Part shown: piece after piece, positions 1 to 9,487 of the stretch
Position numbering within the stretch: position 1 is the first letter of the stretch
Layout of the letters: each line of letters opens with the position of its first letter
Assembly (NCBI RefSeq): GCF_017308985.1
Contig: NZ_JADWPE010000003.1
Span: forward strand, 62,001-126,000
Direction: 5' to 3'
DNA: 64,000 nucleotides
From: Lysobacter changpingensis
Lineage (GTDB): Bacteria; Pseudomonadota; Gammaproteobacteria; Xanthomonadales; Xanthomonadaceae
Program-made: the position numbers and the translations under genes
The notes under the pieces: generated by a model
Databases searched by the model: none
What the model was told of the DNA's origin: nothing
The model's input: only the letters and a program-made list of their open reading frames with translations

Positions 1-643
1 GGGCGGTCATGCGGGTGCGGCGGAGTTGAGCGGAAGCGCCGCGCTGACCAGCGACTACGTCTGGCGCGGCACCACGCAGACGCAGGGCGACGCGGCGGTG
101 CAGGCCGGTTTCAAGCTGGCGGGCGACTTCGGATTCTACGGTTCGGTGTGGGGCTCGAACGTGGAGTTCGCCCCGGACATCCACGCAAGCAGCGAACTCG
201 ACTTCACCGTCGGCTGGGCGGGGAACCTCGCCGAACACTGGGCGCTGGACGTCAACGTGCTGCGCTACCAGTACCCGTCCACGACGGTCGATCTCGACTG
301 GGCCGAACTCAACGGCACGCTCACCTACGCAGGCAACTACTGGCTGTCGCTGGGTTATTCGCCCGAAGCGCTGGGAAGCGACGACGCCGGCGTCTACACG
401 CAGATCGGCGCGCGCTTTCCGGTGAACGACGCGTTCCGCATCGAAGCCGCCGCCGGCCACTACTGGCTGGATGAGGTGTACGACCGGAGCTATTCGCATG
501 CGCAACTGAGCGCGGTGTGGGCCGTGGCTGCGCCGCTGGAACTGCGGCTCACCGCGCATGCCACCGATTCCAACGCCGAAACGATCTTCGGCGACGACTT
601 CGCCGGCGACCGCATCGAGGCGGCCGTGCAGGCGTCCTTCTGA
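1..643 (+). CDS. TorF-like putative outer-membrane porin, 5' truncated by the window edge
   Basis: The reading frame is open from base 2 and ends at 643, so the true start and signal peptide lie outside the window. About 213 residues are visible. The first ones (AGAAELSGSAALTSDYVWRG) look like a signal-peptide cleavage region followed by the beginning of a beta-barrel. The rest alternates short amphipathic stretches rich in Tyr, Trp, Gly and Asp and ends in a C-terminal Phe, as outer-membrane barrels do. The opening SDYVWRG pattern and the size fit the TorF/CHP02001 family of putative porins. Transported substrate is unknown. The stop codon lies only 11 bases before the kdpF start, so the gene is probably co-transcribed with kdpFABC. 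Family assignment is moderately sure; a role in potassium or osmotic response is inferred from position only. Confidence 0.75.
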   Translation, partial: GGHAGAAELSGSAALTSDYVWRGTTQTQGDAAVQAGFKLAGDFGFYGSVWGSNVEFAPDIHASSELDFTVGWAGNLAEHWALDVNVLRYQYPSTTVDLDWAELNGTLTYAGNYWLSLGYSPEALGSDDAGVYTQIGARFPVNDAFRIEAAAGHYWLDEVYDRSYSHAQLSAVWAVAAPLELRLTAHATDSNAETIFGDDFAGDRIEAAVQASF

Positions 644-654
644 GGAGCGACGAA

Positions 655-747
655 ATGCCTGGCTGGCTTGCCCTGGTGTGCGCCGTCGCGGTGATCCTCG
701 CCGCGGCCTACCTGCTGTACGTGGTTCTTCGTCCCGAAGATTTCTGA
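655..747 (+). CDS. kdpF: KdpF, small subunit of the Kdp potassium pump
   Basis: A 30-residue protein, MPGWLALVCAVAVILAAAYL followed by LYVVLRPEDF, with one membrane helix at about residues 4-23. It has the C-terminal RPEDF-type ending usual for KdpF (E. coli KdpF is 29 residues and ends in RPERF). KdpF is a lipid-like stabiliser of the KdpABC complex in the inner membrane. A GAGGAG sequence (642-647) lies about 7 bases before the ATG and serves as ribosome-binding site; it overlaps the stop of the upstream porin gene. The position immediately before kdpA confirms the call. Confidence 0.9.
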   Translation: MPGWLALVCAVAVILAAAYLLYVVLRPEDF

Positions 748-849
748 GGCAACGGCCGTCATGCCGCGCGGCGGGCATCGGCGTCCTCCGGAAGCCCGGA
801 CGACGCCCGTTCCCGTGCGCCATGGCATTGACGGCGAGAGAGCACAACC

Positions 850-2598
850 ATGACTGAAATCCTTCTCGTATACGCCCTCGCCATCGTGTTGGGCTGGCCG
901 CTCGGACGGTATCTCGCGCGCGTGATGCGCGGCGATCGCAGTCGGCTGGACGCCGTGTTCGGCCCGGTCGAGCGCGTCATCTACAAAGCCATCGGCACCG
1001 ATCCGCAGCGCCGCATGACCTGGCGCGGTTACGCCAGGGCGTTCGCGCTGAGCAACCTCGTGGTGGGCCTGGTGGTCTGGGTGCAGTTCATGATCCAGGC
1101 CTGGCTGCCGCTCAATCCCGACGACATCCCGAACATGCGCTGGGACACCGCGCTGCACACGATGGTGTCGTTCCTCACCAACACCAACCAGCAGCATTAC
1201 TCCGGACAGGCGCAGCTGAGTTACCTGTCGCAGATGGTCGGCATCGTCGGCCTGCAGGTGGTCACGCCGATCATGGGCCTGGCGATGGTGGTGGCTACCT
1301 TGCGCGGCCTGTTCGGCGGTCGCGAGGAAATCGAACAGCGTGGTGCGAAGCCGACCGCGAACGGCCATGCGGCCTCGCGCGAGGGCGATCGCGATCTGGG
1401 CAACTACTGGGTCGACGTCACCCGTGCAGCGCTGCGATTCATGCTGCCGCTCTGCCTCGCATGGTCGCTGCTGCTGACCTGGCAGGGCGTGCCCTCGACG
1501 CTGGAAGCCGGCCCGACCATCGCGCCCGTCGATGCGTCGGTGGAGATGAAGGCGCAGAAGATCCCGCTGGGCCCGGTCGCGCCGATGGTCGCGGTCAAGC
1601 AGCTCGGTTCCAACGGTGGCGGCTGGTACGGTCCGAACAGCTCCGTGGCGCTGGAGAACCCGACGCCCTTGTCGAACCTGATCGAGGTGCTCGGCATCGT
1701 GCTGATTCCGGTCGCGATCACCTTCATGGTCGGCCCGTTCGTGCGGCGCCGGCGCCTTACCGCGATGGTGTTCGGCACGATGCTGCTGATGTCGGTCGTG
1801 TCGACCGGACTGTCGATGTGGTCGGAGGTGTACTCGCCCACGGCCAGCGATCCCGCGCTGATGGAGGGCAAGGAAGTCCGCCTGGGCGCGACGTCGTCGG
1901 CGCTATGGTCGGCGTTGACCACGCAGGTGAACAACGGGTCGGTCAATTCGATGCACGACTCGCTGGCGCCGCTCACCGGCGGCATGTCGATGGTCAACAT
2001 GCTGATCAACGCGATCTGGGGCGGCATCGGCTGCGGCCTGCAGCAGTTCCTCGTGTACCTGCTGCTGAGCGTGTTCCTCGCCGGCCTCATGACCGGACGC
2101 ACCCCTGAACTGTTCGGCCGCAAGATCGAAGCGCCGGAAGTGCGGCTGCTGGCCCTGCTGATCCTGCTGCAGCCCGTCGTGCTGCTGGGCTTCACCGCGG
2201 TGACGCTGGCGATTCCGTCGATCACCGGCAACTCCAATCCCGGCTTCCATGGCATCAGCCAGGTGTTCTACGAGTACGCGTCGGCCTTCGCCAACAACGG
2301 GTCCGGTTTCGAAGGCCTGGGCGATGCGACGTACTGGTGGAACCTGAGTTGTGCGGCGGTGCTGGCGCTGGGCCGCTTCCCCGCACTGATCGTGCCGCTC
2401 GCCGTGGCCGGCCTGATGGCGCGCAAGCGCGTGGCGCCGGAGAGCGGCGGCACGCTGCACGTGGAGACGCCGACTTTCGCCGTGACGCTGGTGGCCGTGG
2501 TCGTGATCCTGACCGTGCTGCAGTTCATGCCGGCGCTGGTCATGGGACCGATCGCCGATCACCTGACTTTCTACAGCGCCGCTGCGGCGGCGCCGTGA
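850..2598 (+). CDS. kdpA: KdpA, potassium-transporting ATPase channel subunit
   Basis: A protein of 582 residues, slightly longer than E. coli KdpA (557). It is the K+-selective channel-like subunit of the KdpFABC P-type ATPase in the inner membrane. The four pore-loop signatures are all visible: [10 protein letters not shown] at about residue 115, [14 protein letters not shown] at about 255, [17 protein letters not shown] at about 360 and [12 protein letters not shown] at about 480. About ten hydrophobic membrane segments surround them. Residues 158-180 form a charged cytoplasmic loop. The gene lies 102 bases after kdpF and 10 bases before kdpB. No missing key residues were seen. Confidence 0.97.
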   Translation: MTEILLVYALAIVLGWPLGRYLARVMRGDRSRLDAVFGPVERVIYKAIGTDPQRRMTWRGYARAFALSNLVVGLVVWVQFMIQAWLPLNPDDIPNMRWDTALHTMVSFLTNTNQQHYSGQAQLSYLSQMVGIVGLQVVTPIMGLAMVVATLRGLFGGREEIEQRGAKPTANGHAASREGDRDLGNYWVDVTRAALRFMLPLCLAWSLLLTWQGVPSTLEAGPTIAPVDASVEMKAQKIPLGPVAPMVAVKQLGSNGGGWYGPNSSVALENPTPLSNLIEVLGIVLIPVAITFMVGPFVRRRRLTAMVFGTMLLMSVVSTGLSMWSEVYSPTASDPALMEGKEVRLGATSSALWSALTTQVNNGSVNSMHDSLAPLTGGMSMVNMLINAIWGGIGCGLQQFLVYLLLSVFLAGLMTGRTPELFGRKIEAPEVRLLALLILLQPVVLLGFTAVTLAIPSITGNSNPGFHGISQVFYEYASAFANNGSGFEGLGDATYWWNLSCAAVLALGRFPALIVPLAVAGLMARKRVAPESGGTLHVETPTFAVTLVAVVVILTVLQFMPALVMGPIADHLTFYSAAAAAP

Positions 2599-2608
2599 GG
2601 TAGCAAAC

Positions 2609-4684
2609 GTGACTGACATTACACAGACCCATCTGGGCTACGCCCGCCGCCAGGCCGTGGCCGGGCTCGATGCGACGGCACTGCGTGCCGCGCTGGTCGA
2701 CGCCTTCCGCAAGCTGTCGCCGCGCCAGGCGTTGAAGAGCCCCGTGATCGCCATCGTGCTGCTCGGCACGCTGCTGTCGGCGCTGATCACCGTCGCGGTG
2801 CCCGGCAACGTCGCCTTCGGTGCGGCGGTGACCGCGATCCTGTTCGTGACCGTGCTGTTCGCGAACTTCGCCGAGGCCATCGCGGAAGCGCGCGGCCGTG
2901 GACAGGCGGCTTCGCTGCGCGCCGCGCGACGCGACCTGGTGGCGCGCCGGCTCGGAGGCCGCACCCGCGTCGCCGGGGAAACCCGCGTCGCGGCGGCGAG
3001 CCTGCGGCCGGGCGACCACGTCATCGTCTCGGCCGGCGAGTTCGTGCCCGCCGACGGCGAGATCGTCGAAGGCGTGGCGACCATCAACGAGGCGGCCGTC
3101 ACCGGCGAATCGGCGCCGGTGCTGCGCGAGGCCGGTACCGATCGTTCCGGCGTGATCGGCGGCACCAAGGTGCTGTCCGACGAGATCATCGTGCAGGTCA
3201 GCGCCGAGCCCGGGCACAGCTTCCTCGATCGCATGATCGCGCTGGTGGAAGGCGCGAACCGGCAGAAGACGCCGAACGAGATCGCGCTGACCATGCTGCT
3301 GGCGGCGATGACGCTGACGTTCCTCGTCGTCTGCGCGACGCTGCCGGCGCTGGCCGGCTTCGTCGGCGCGAAGCTTGATCCGCTGTTGCTGATCGCGTTG
3401 CTGGTGTGCCTGATCCCCACGACCATCGGCGGCCTGCTGCCCGCCATCGGCATCGCCGGCATGAACCGCGCGTTGGCCGCCAACGTGCTGGCGAAGTCGG
3501 GCAAGGCCGTGGAAATCGCCGGCGACGTCGATGTGCTGTTGCTGGACAAGACCGGCACCATCACCCACGGCGATCGCCAGGCGACGGCGTTCCATCCGCT
3601 CGCCGGCATCGACATGTCGCGACTGCGCGAAGCCGCGCTGCTGTCGTCGCTGGCCGATCCGACGCCGGAAGGCAAGTCGATCGTGAAGCTGGCGCGCGAG
3701 CAGGGCACGGCGTTGCAGGATCCGGAGGGCGCGCACTACGTGCAGTTCAGTGCGCAGACGCGCATGTCCGGCGTCGACCTGCGTGGTGCCGACGTGGACG
3801 GCGGCGTGCGCTCGATCCGCAAGGGCGCGGGCGACGCGATCGAGCGGCACGTGGCCGCACAGGGCGGGCTCGTGCCTGCGGAACTGAATGCGCGCGTCGA
3901 GCAGGTCGCGCGCGCCGGCGCCACGCCGCTGGTGGTCAGCGAAGGACGGCACGTGCTCGGTGTCATCGAACTCAGCGACGTGGTCAAGCACGGCGTCAAG
4001 GAGCGCTTCGCACGGTTGCGCGCCATGGGCATCAAGACCGTGATGATCACCGGCGACAACCCGCTGACCGCCGCCGCGATCGCCGCGGAAGCGGGCGTGG
4101 ACGACTACATCGCGCAAGCGCGCCCGGAGGACAAGCTGGCGCGCATCCGCGCCGAGCAGGCCGGTGGCCGCCTGATCGCGATGGTCGGCGACGGAACCAA
4201 CGACGCTCCCGCGCTGGCGCAGGCGGACGTCGGACTCGCGATGAATTCGGGCACGCAGGCCGCCAAGGAAGCCGGGAACATGGTCGATCTCGACAGCGAT
4301 CCGGCGAAGCTGCTGGCGGTCGTCGAGGTCGGCAAGCAGCAGCTGATCACGCGCGGTGCGCTCACCACGTTCTCGCTCGCCAACGACGTGTCCAAGTACT
4401 TCGCGATCCTGCCGGCGCTGTTCGCCGCCGCGATTCCGCAGATGGCCGCGCTCGACGTCATGCATCTGTCGAGCCCGCGCAATGCGGTGCTCGCGGCGCT
4501 GGTCTTCAACGCGCTGATCATTCCCGCGCTGATCCCGCTCGCGTTGAAGGGCGTGCGCTTCAGGCCCGCCAGCTCGGTCGCGCTGCTGCGCCGGAACATG
4601 CTGGTGTATGGCGTCGGCGGCGTGCTGCTGCCTTTCGTCGGCATCAAGCTGATCGACCTCGTCCTCGTTGCCCTGGGTGTCTGA
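2609..4684 (+). CDS. kdpB: KdpB, potassium-transporting ATPase catalytic subunit
   Basis: A protein of 691 residues, the catalytic P-type ATPase subunit that hydrolyses ATP to drive K+ uptake. The phosphorylation motif DKTGT is present with the acceptor Asp at residue 313. The actuator-domain TGES loop is at about residue 168 ([10 protein letters not shown]), and the hinge motif [18 protein letters not shown] is at about residue 528. The membrane helix near 268-290 carries the [19 protein letters not shown] segment typical of KdpB. The start is a GTG 10 bases after the kdpA stop; AGGTAG (2598-2603) is a plausible ribosome-binding site. The stop is followed after one base by kdpC, so the four subunits form one operon. 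Confidence 0.97.
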   Translation: MTDITQTHLGYARRQAVAGLDATALRAALVDAFRKLSPRQALKSPVIAIVLLGTLLSALITVAVPGNVAFGAAVTAILFVTVLFANFAEAIAEARGRGQAASLRAARRDLVARRLGGRTRVAGETRVAAASLRPGDHVIVSAGEFVPADGEIVEGVATINEAAVTGESAPVLREAGTDRSGVIGGTKVLSDEIIVQVSAEPGHSFLDRMIALVEGANRQKTPNEIALTMLLAAMTLTFLVVCATLPALAGFVGAKLDPLLLIALLVCLIPTTIGGLLPAIGIAGMNRALAANVLAKSGKAVEIAGDVDVLLLDKTGTITHGDRQATAFHPLAGIDMSRLREAALLSSLADPTPEGKSIVKLAREQGTALQDPEGAHYVQFSAQTRMSGVDLRGADVDGGVRSIRKGAGDAIERHVAAQGGLVPAELNARVEQVARAGATPLVVSEGRHVLGVIELSDVVKHGVKERFARLRAMGIKTVMITGDNPLTAAAIAAEAGVDDYIAQARPEDKLARIRAEQAGGRLIAMVGDGTNDAPALAQADVGLAMNSGTQAAKEAGNMVDLDSDPAKLLAVVEVGKQQLITRGALTTFSLANDVSKYFAILPALFAAAIPQMAALDVMHLSSPRNAVLAALVFNALIIPALIPLALKGVRFRPASSVALLRRNMLVYGVGGVLLPFVGIKLIDLVLVALGV

Positions 4685-4685
4685 C

Positions 4686-5306
4686 ATGAACGTTTCCGCA
4701 TTGCACACGAACGCCACGGCACCGGCCGTCGAGCTGGAGGACCGGACCACGCTGCGCGCGAGCCTGGTGTTGACGGTGGTGGTCCTGGCCGGCTTCGGCT
4801 TCCTGTACTCGCTGGGCGCCGCCGCGCTGGGACGCGTGGTGTTCCCGCACCAGGCCACCGGCAGCCTGGTGGTCGTCGACGGCCGGGCACGCGGCTCGGA
4901 ATGGGTACCGCAGCCGTTCGCCGATGCGCGCTATTTCCATTCGCGCCCGTCGGCCGCGAACTACGATCCGATGGCGGCGGCCGGCAGCAATCTGGCGCGC
5001 AGCAATCCGGACCTGCGCACGCGCATGGACGAACTGCGGCAGGAGGTCGCGCGGCGCGAAGGCATCGCACCGGCACGGGTGCCGGCCGAACTGGTCACGC
5101 AGTCCGGCGGCGGCATGGACCCGCACCTGTCGCCGGCGGGCGTGCAGGTGCAGGTCGCCCGTGTGGCCGGAGCGCGCGGCCTCGACGTCGCGGCGGTGGA
5201 GCGACTGGTGAGCGCCAACACGGAAGAGCCGCAGTTCGGCGTCCTGGGCGCGCCGCGCGTGAATGTGCTCAAGCTCAACCTGGCGCTGGATGCGCTGGAG
5301 GAGTAG
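4686..5306 (+). CDS. kdpC: KdpC, potassium-transporting ATPase subunit C
   Basis: A protein of 206 residues, near the usual KdpC length. It has one N-terminal membrane helix at about residues 24-46 and a periplasmic domain. The characteristic KdpC segments are visible: GSEWVPQPFADARYFHSRPSA near residue 70, NYDPMAAAGSNLARSNPDL near 92, and SGGGMDPHLSPAGVQVQVARVA near 141. KdpC assembles and stabilises the KdpB-KdpA complex and is thought to raise ATP affinity. I chose the ATG at 4686 because it follows the kdpB stop by one base; an in-frame codon slightly upstream would overlap kdpB without benefit. Confidence 0.95.
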   Translation: MNVSALHTNATAPAVELEDRTTLRASLVLTVVVLAGFGFLYSLGAAALGRVVFPHQATGSLVVVDGRARGSEWVPQPFADARYFHSRPSAANYDPMAAAGSNLARSNPDLRTRMDELRQEVARREGIAPARVPAELVTQSGGGMDPHLSPAGVQVQVARVAGARGLDVAAVERLVSANTEEPQFGVLGAPRVNVLKLNLALDALEE

Positions 5307-5392
5307 GCGAGGGCACATGGCGTTTCCAGCCCCTGCGCCGCTTCCGCCGACGGTCGTCTAAAGTGGGCGGCCGGCCTTTCGTCGTACGTTCG

Positions 5393-5416
5393 GGCGCCAC
5401 GCGCATGCGTGGCGCC
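5393..5416 (+). terminator. GC-rich hairpin between kdpC and kdpD
   Basis: A perfect inverted repeat: the 10-base arm GGCGCCACGC (5393-5402), loop GCAT, and the arm GCGTGGCGCC (5407-5416). It lies 86 bases after the kdpC stop and 14 bases before the kdpD start. There is no U-tract behind it (TTCC only), so it is not a strong intrinsic terminator. It could be a partial terminator or processing site that lowers kdpDE expression relative to kdpFABC, or simply a stable RNA element. Confidence 0.4.
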
Positions 5417-5430
5417 TTCCAGGTGAAGAC

Positions 5431-8067
5431 ATGACCAATCGCAGCGCCGCGCAACGTGGGGAGCAGGCCGACGCCCTGATCGGCGAACTGCAACGCCAGG
5501 GCGCGGGGCGGCTCACCATTTTCCTCGGCGCCGCGCCGGGCGTGGGCAAGACCTACACGATGCTCAGTCGCGCGCGGGAATTGCAACGGCGGGGCCTCGA
5601 CGTGGTGGTCGGCATCGCCGAAACGCATGGCCGCAGCGAGACCGCCGCGCTGCTGGATGGACTCGAAGTGCTTCCGCGCCGGCGCATCGAGTACCACGGC
5701 CGATCGTTGGACGAACTGGATCTCGACGCGCTGCTGGAACGCAGACCGAAGCTGGCGCTCGTCGACGAACTCGCGCACCGCAACGTGCCCGGCAGTCGCC
5801 ACGAGCGCCGGTGGCAGGACGTGATCGAGCTGCTCGATGCCGGCATCGACGTCTACTCGACCATCAACATCCAGCACCTGGAGAGCCTCAACGACGTCGT
5901 GCACCGGATCACCGGCATCCGCGTCAACGAGACCGTGCCCGACGCGGTGTTCGACCGCCTGCGCGACATCGTCCTCGTGGATCTTCCGCCGCGCGAACTG
6001 ATCGAGCGGCTGCAGCAGGGCAAGGTCTATGTGCCCGAACAGGCGGCGCACGCGTTGCAGGCGTTCTTCTCGCCCAGCAACCTGACCGCGCTGCGCGAAC
6101 TGGCGATGCAGACGGCGGCCGATCGCGTCGACAGCGACCTTCGCGAGGCGCAGGCGGCGCGCGGCCTGCCGGGCGTCCCGCTGCGGCGCAGGGTCATGGT
6201 CGCGATCGACGGCATGGGGCAGTCGGAATACCTGGTGCGCGTCGCGCGCCGCCTGGCGGAGCGTCGCGACGCACCGTGGAGCGTGGTCACCGTCCAGTCC
6301 GCGATCCCGACCGAGGCGCAGCAACTCGAGCTCGAACGCGCCTTCGCGTTGGCGCGGCGCCTCGGCGGCGATGCGCTGGTGCTGCATGGGAACAGCATCG
6401 TGGACGCGCTGCTCGACCAGGCCGCGCGGGCCGGCGTTAGCACCATCGTGCTCGGCCGCACGCGCGAGCGGCCCTTCGCGCGCATGTTCAACCGCACGCT
6501 GACGCAGCAGCTGCTGCAACGCGGCGCGCATTACGAGCTCACCATCATCAGCACGCCGGAAGCGCGTGCGCGATCGCGGCGTTCGTGGCGCACGCTGAAG
6601 GGGCACCTCAGCCGGAACGACGCGCTGCTCGCGTTCGCATCGGCGACCCTTGCCACGGCCATCGCCTGGCTGGCGGAGCGGTGGCTGGACCTGGACGACC
6701 TCTCGCTGATCTTCATCGTGGCGGTCGTCCTGGTGGCGGCACGCACGCGGATGGCGGCAGCCGTCATCGCCGCCGCGCTGTGCTTCCTGGCCTACAACTT
6801 CTTCTTCATCGAACCGCGCTTCACGTTGATGATCGGCGCCCGCCAGGGCGTGACGACCGTGATCCTGTTCCTCGTCGCGGCGCTGGTGGCGGGACGGCTT
6901 GCGTCGAAGCTGCGCATGCAGGTCGTGGCGCTTCGCGCGGCCAACGCGCAGGCGACCGCCTTGCAGACCCTGGGAAGGCAGCTGTCCGCCGCGGCGGATC
7001 TCGGCCAGGTGTTGCAGGCGGGCCGCGCCGCGCTGCGTCGCGCGTTCGACGTCGAGGTGATGCTGCAGGTCGGCGAGCAGACCGAACATGCCTCCGGCCT
7101 CGGCGAGAAGGATCGCGCCGCCGCGGATTGGGCGATGCGTCATCGGCAGCCGTCGGGCCGCTTCACCGACACGCTGGCCGGCGCGGACTGGTGGTTCATG
7201 CCGCTGGCGCTGGGCGAACGGCAGGCCGGTGTGATGGGCCTGCGTTTCCCGCCGCAGGTGCACCGCCTCGGTGCGGAGCAGCGACGACTCGCCGAAGCCA
7301 TGGCCGACGACATCGCGCAGGCGGCGGTCCGCGCGCGACTGGTCGCGGATCTCGAGAACGCGCGCGTGAGCAACGAGACCGAGCGCCTGCGTTCGGCGCT
7401 GCTGTCGTCGGTCTCGCACGACCTGCGTTCGCCGCTGGCGTCGATCATCGGTTCCGCGAGCAGCCTGGATCATTACGGCGACGCGATGCCCGCGCGGGAT
7501 CGCCACGAGCTCCTCGAAACCATCCGCATCGAAGGAGAACGGCTGGACCGCTACATCCAGAACCTGCTGGACATGACGCGCCTGGGCCATGGCGGCCTGA
7601 CGCTCAAGCGCGACTGGATCGGCGTGGACGAACTGATCGGTTCCGCGGTGACGCGCCTGCAACGTTACGAACCGCAGGCGGGTTTCAGGATATCGGTCGA
7701 GCCGGACATGCCGCCGATCTGGGTGCATCCGGCGCTCGTCGAGCAGGCGCTGTTCAACGTGCTGGAGAACGCGGGGAAGTTCTCGCCACCCGGCGTGCCC
7801 ATCGAGGTGGACGCGCGAACGGTCGACGGCAACCTGCGGCTCGACGTGCGCGATCGCGGCCCCGGGATCCCCGACGACGAACGCCGCCGCATCTTCGACA
7901 TGTTCTACAGCGTCGAGAACGGCGATCGCGGGCGCAAGGGCACGGGCTTGGGGCTGGCGATCACGCAGGGTATGGTGGGCGCGCACGGGGGAGGGGTGGA
8001 AGCCTTGCCCGGCCCCGACGGACGCGGGACGACGATCCGCATCACCCTGCCTCGACTCGAACCCTGA
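5431..8067 (+). CDS. kdpD: KdpD, potassium/turgor sensor histidine kinase
   Basis: A protein of 878 residues, close to E. coli KdpD (894). It senses low K+ or osmotic stress and phosphorylates KdpE. Domains in order: N-terminal KdpD domain with Walker A GAAPGVGKT (33-41) and the DELAH segment at about 112; a universal-stress-like domain at about 250-370; four closely spaced membrane helices at about 400-500; a GAF-like region at about 520-640; a HisKA domain with SVSHDLRSPL, the phospho-accepting His being residue 663; and a HATPase domain with NVLENAGKFSP, DRGPGIP and KGTGLGLAI. The gene follows kdpC by 124 bases, which contain a hairpin. It is followed after 11 bases by kdpE. Confidence 0.97.
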   Translation: MTNRSAAQRGEQADALIGELQRQGAGRLTIFLGAAPGVGKTYTMLSRARELQRRGLDVVVGIAETHGRSETAALLDGLEVLPRRRIEYHGRSLDELDLDALLERRPKLALVDELAHRNVPGSRHERRWQDVIELLDAGIDVYSTINIQHLESLNDVVHRITGIRVNETVPDAVFDRLRDIVLVDLPPRELIERLQQGKVYVPEQAAHALQAFFSPSNLTALRELAMQTAADRVDSDLREAQAARGLPGVPLRRRVMVAIDGMGQSEYLVRVARRLAERRDAPWSVVTVQSAIPTEAQQLELERAFALARRLGGDALVLHGNSIVDALLDQAARAGVSTIVLGRTRERPFARMFNRTLTQQLLQRGAHYELTIISTPEARARSRRSWRTLKGHLSRNDALLAFASATLATAIAWLAERWLDLDDLSLIFIVAVVLVAARTRMAAAVIAAALCFLAYNFFFIEPRFTLMIGARQGVTTVILFLVAALVAGRLASKLRMQVVALRAANAQATALQTLGRQLSAAADLGQVLQAGRAALRRAFDVEVMLQVGEQTEHASGLGEKDRAAADWAMRHRQPSGRFTDTLAGADWWFMPLALGERQAGVMGLRFPPQVHRLGAEQRRLAEAMADDIAQAAVRARLVADLENARVSNETERLRSALLSSVSHDLRSPLASIIGSASSLDHYGDAMPARDRHELLETIRIEGERLDRYIQNLLDMTRLGHGGLTLKRDWIGVDELIGSAVTRLQRYEPQAGFRISVEPDMPPIWVHPALVEQALFNVLENAGKFSPPGVPIEVDARTVDGNLRLDVRDRGPGIPDDERRRIFDMFYSVENGDRGRKGTGLGLAITQGMVGAHGGGVEALPGPDGRGTTIRITLPRLEP

Positions 8068-8078
8068 CCACGCGCGCC

Positions 8079-8807
8079 ATGCGGAACTCCAGCGCAGCTC
8101 CCCGCATCCTCGTCATCGACGACGAGCCGCAGATCCGCCGGTTCCTGGACATCAGCCTGCGCGCGCAGGGCTACGAGGTGATCGCCGCCGGCACCGGCCA
8201 GTCGGGGCTGGAAGCCCTGGCGACGCAGGGCGCGGATCTGGTGATCCTCGACCTCGGGCTGCCGGATCGCGATGGCCAGGACGTGCTGCGCGACCTCCGG
8301 GAATGGTCGTCCGTGCCGGTGATCCTGCTCACGGTGCGATCGGACGAGACCGCGAAAGTCGCCGGACTCGACGGGGGCGCCAACGATTACGTGACCAAGC
8401 CCTTCGGCGCGCAGGAACTGATGGCGCGCGTGCGCGCCCTGCTGCGCACGCACGCGGTGAACATGGAATCGCCCGCGCCGGTGTACGACGACGGGTTCCT
8501 GCATGTCGACCTGGTGCGGCGCGAAGTCCATGTCGAGGGGCGGGCGGTGGTGCTCACGAGGAAGGAATTCGCGCTGCTGTCGCTGCTGCTGCGCCATGCC
8601 GACCGCGTGGTGACGCAGCCCCACATCCTGCGCGAACTCTGGGGCCCGACCCACGAGGAGGACACGCATTACCTCCGCATCCTGGTCGGCAAGCTGCGCG
8701 GCAAGCTGCATGAGGATGCGGCGCACGTCAGGTACATCGCGACCGATCCCGGCGTGGGCTACAAGTTCATCGGGCAAGTCTCGGGCACCGCTCCGGGCGA
8801 CGGCTGA
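8079..8807 (+). CDS. kdpE: KdpE, OmpR-family response regulator
   Basis: A protein of 242 residues. The receiver domain has the acidic pair DD (residues 14-15), the phosphorylation site Asp58 in VILDLGLPDRDG, and Lys107 in YVTKPFG. A winged-helix DNA-binding domain follows at about residues 135-232, with RKEFALLSLLLRHADRVVTQ and VGKLRGKL. The order and the similarity of the receiver to E. coli KdpE (VEDE-type start, DLGLPDxDG) leave little doubt. It activates the kdpFABC promoter. The ATG at 8079 was chosen because it gives the normal N-terminus and follows kdpD by 11 bases. Confidence 0.96.
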   Translation: MRNSSAAPRILVIDDEPQIRRFLDISLRAQGYEVIAAGTGQSGLEALATQGADLVILDLGLPDRDGQDVLRDLREWSSVPVILLTVRSDETAKVAGLDGGANDYVTKPFGAQELMARVRALLRTHAVNMESPAPVYDDGFLHVDLVRREVHVEGRAVVLTRKEFALLSLLLRHADRVVTQPHILRELWGPTHEEDTHYLRILVGKLRGKLHEDAAHVRYIATDPGVGYKFIGQVSGTAPGDG

Positions 8808-8965
8808 GAAAGCCCGCCGTTCTCGCACTCGCAACAGCCGAGGTAGTCCAGCGCGATCGAAAGCGCCAGCACGAACCCCTGCGCGCCGTAGCCACCTTTC
8901 GCGCGTAACCGGCGCGTCACACACCCCGCGTACGCTCGGCGCCCTCCAGGGGGCGGGGCAGCACA

Positions 8966-9487
8966 TTGGCCGAGCAGGGGAAACGAGGGTTGGCGCACAT
9001 GTTCGCCGAACAGGCGCCGGTCCTGCGCGGCTTCTTCGTGCGCCGGGGCGCGAACGACGAAGCGGAGGACCTCGTGCAGGAAACGTATCTGCGCCTGCTG
9101 CGCGCGCACCAGGCACAGGGCGAGGCGATCGGCAATCCCGAGGCGTACCTGTTCACCGTCGCGCTCAACCTCGCGCGCGAACAGGCCGTGCGCCGGCAGC
9201 GGCCGGTGCATTCGCTGGAGGAGATGGACCACATGACGGCGCTGCTCGCCGCGGAGGACTGCGTCGAGGACGCCGCCGACCGCACGCAACGCCGCCACCG
9301 GTTGCAGGCACTGCTGGGCACGCTGCCCGAACGCACGCGCGCGGTGCTGGTCATGCAGTACCGCGACGGACTGAGCTACCGGCAGATCGCCGAACGGCTC
9401 GGCGTTTCGTCGCACATGGTGAAGAAGCACGTGGTTCGCGGGCTGTCGATCTGCCGCCAGGCGATGGCGGCCGAACGCGGGGAATGA
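8966..9487 (+). CDS. FecI-like ECF sigma factor
   Basis: A protein of 173 residues from a TTG start at 8966; the ATG at 8999 (residue 12) is an alternative. Region 2 shows DEAEDLVQETYLRLLRA at about residues 32-48. Region 4 shows LPERTRAVLVMQYRDGLSYR followed by the helix-turn-helix QIAERLGVSSHMVKKHV at about residues 115-155. This composition is typical of FecI-type iron/starvation sigma factors. The stop overlaps the next gene's start (ATGA), linking it to its FecR anti-sigma partner; a TonB-dependent receptor with an STN domain follows. The three form a cell-surface signalling unit in which ligand at the receptor releases the sigma factor. Its inducer cannot be read from the sequence. Confidence 0.9.
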   Translation: MAEQGKRGLAHMFAEQAPVLRGFFVRRGANDEAEDLVQETYLRLLRAHQAQGEAIGNPEAYLFTVALNLAREQAVRRQRPVHSLEEMDHMTALLAAEDCVEDAADRTQRRHRLQALLGTLPERTRAVLVMQYRDGLSYRQIAERLGVSSHMVKKHVVRGLSICRQAMAAERGE

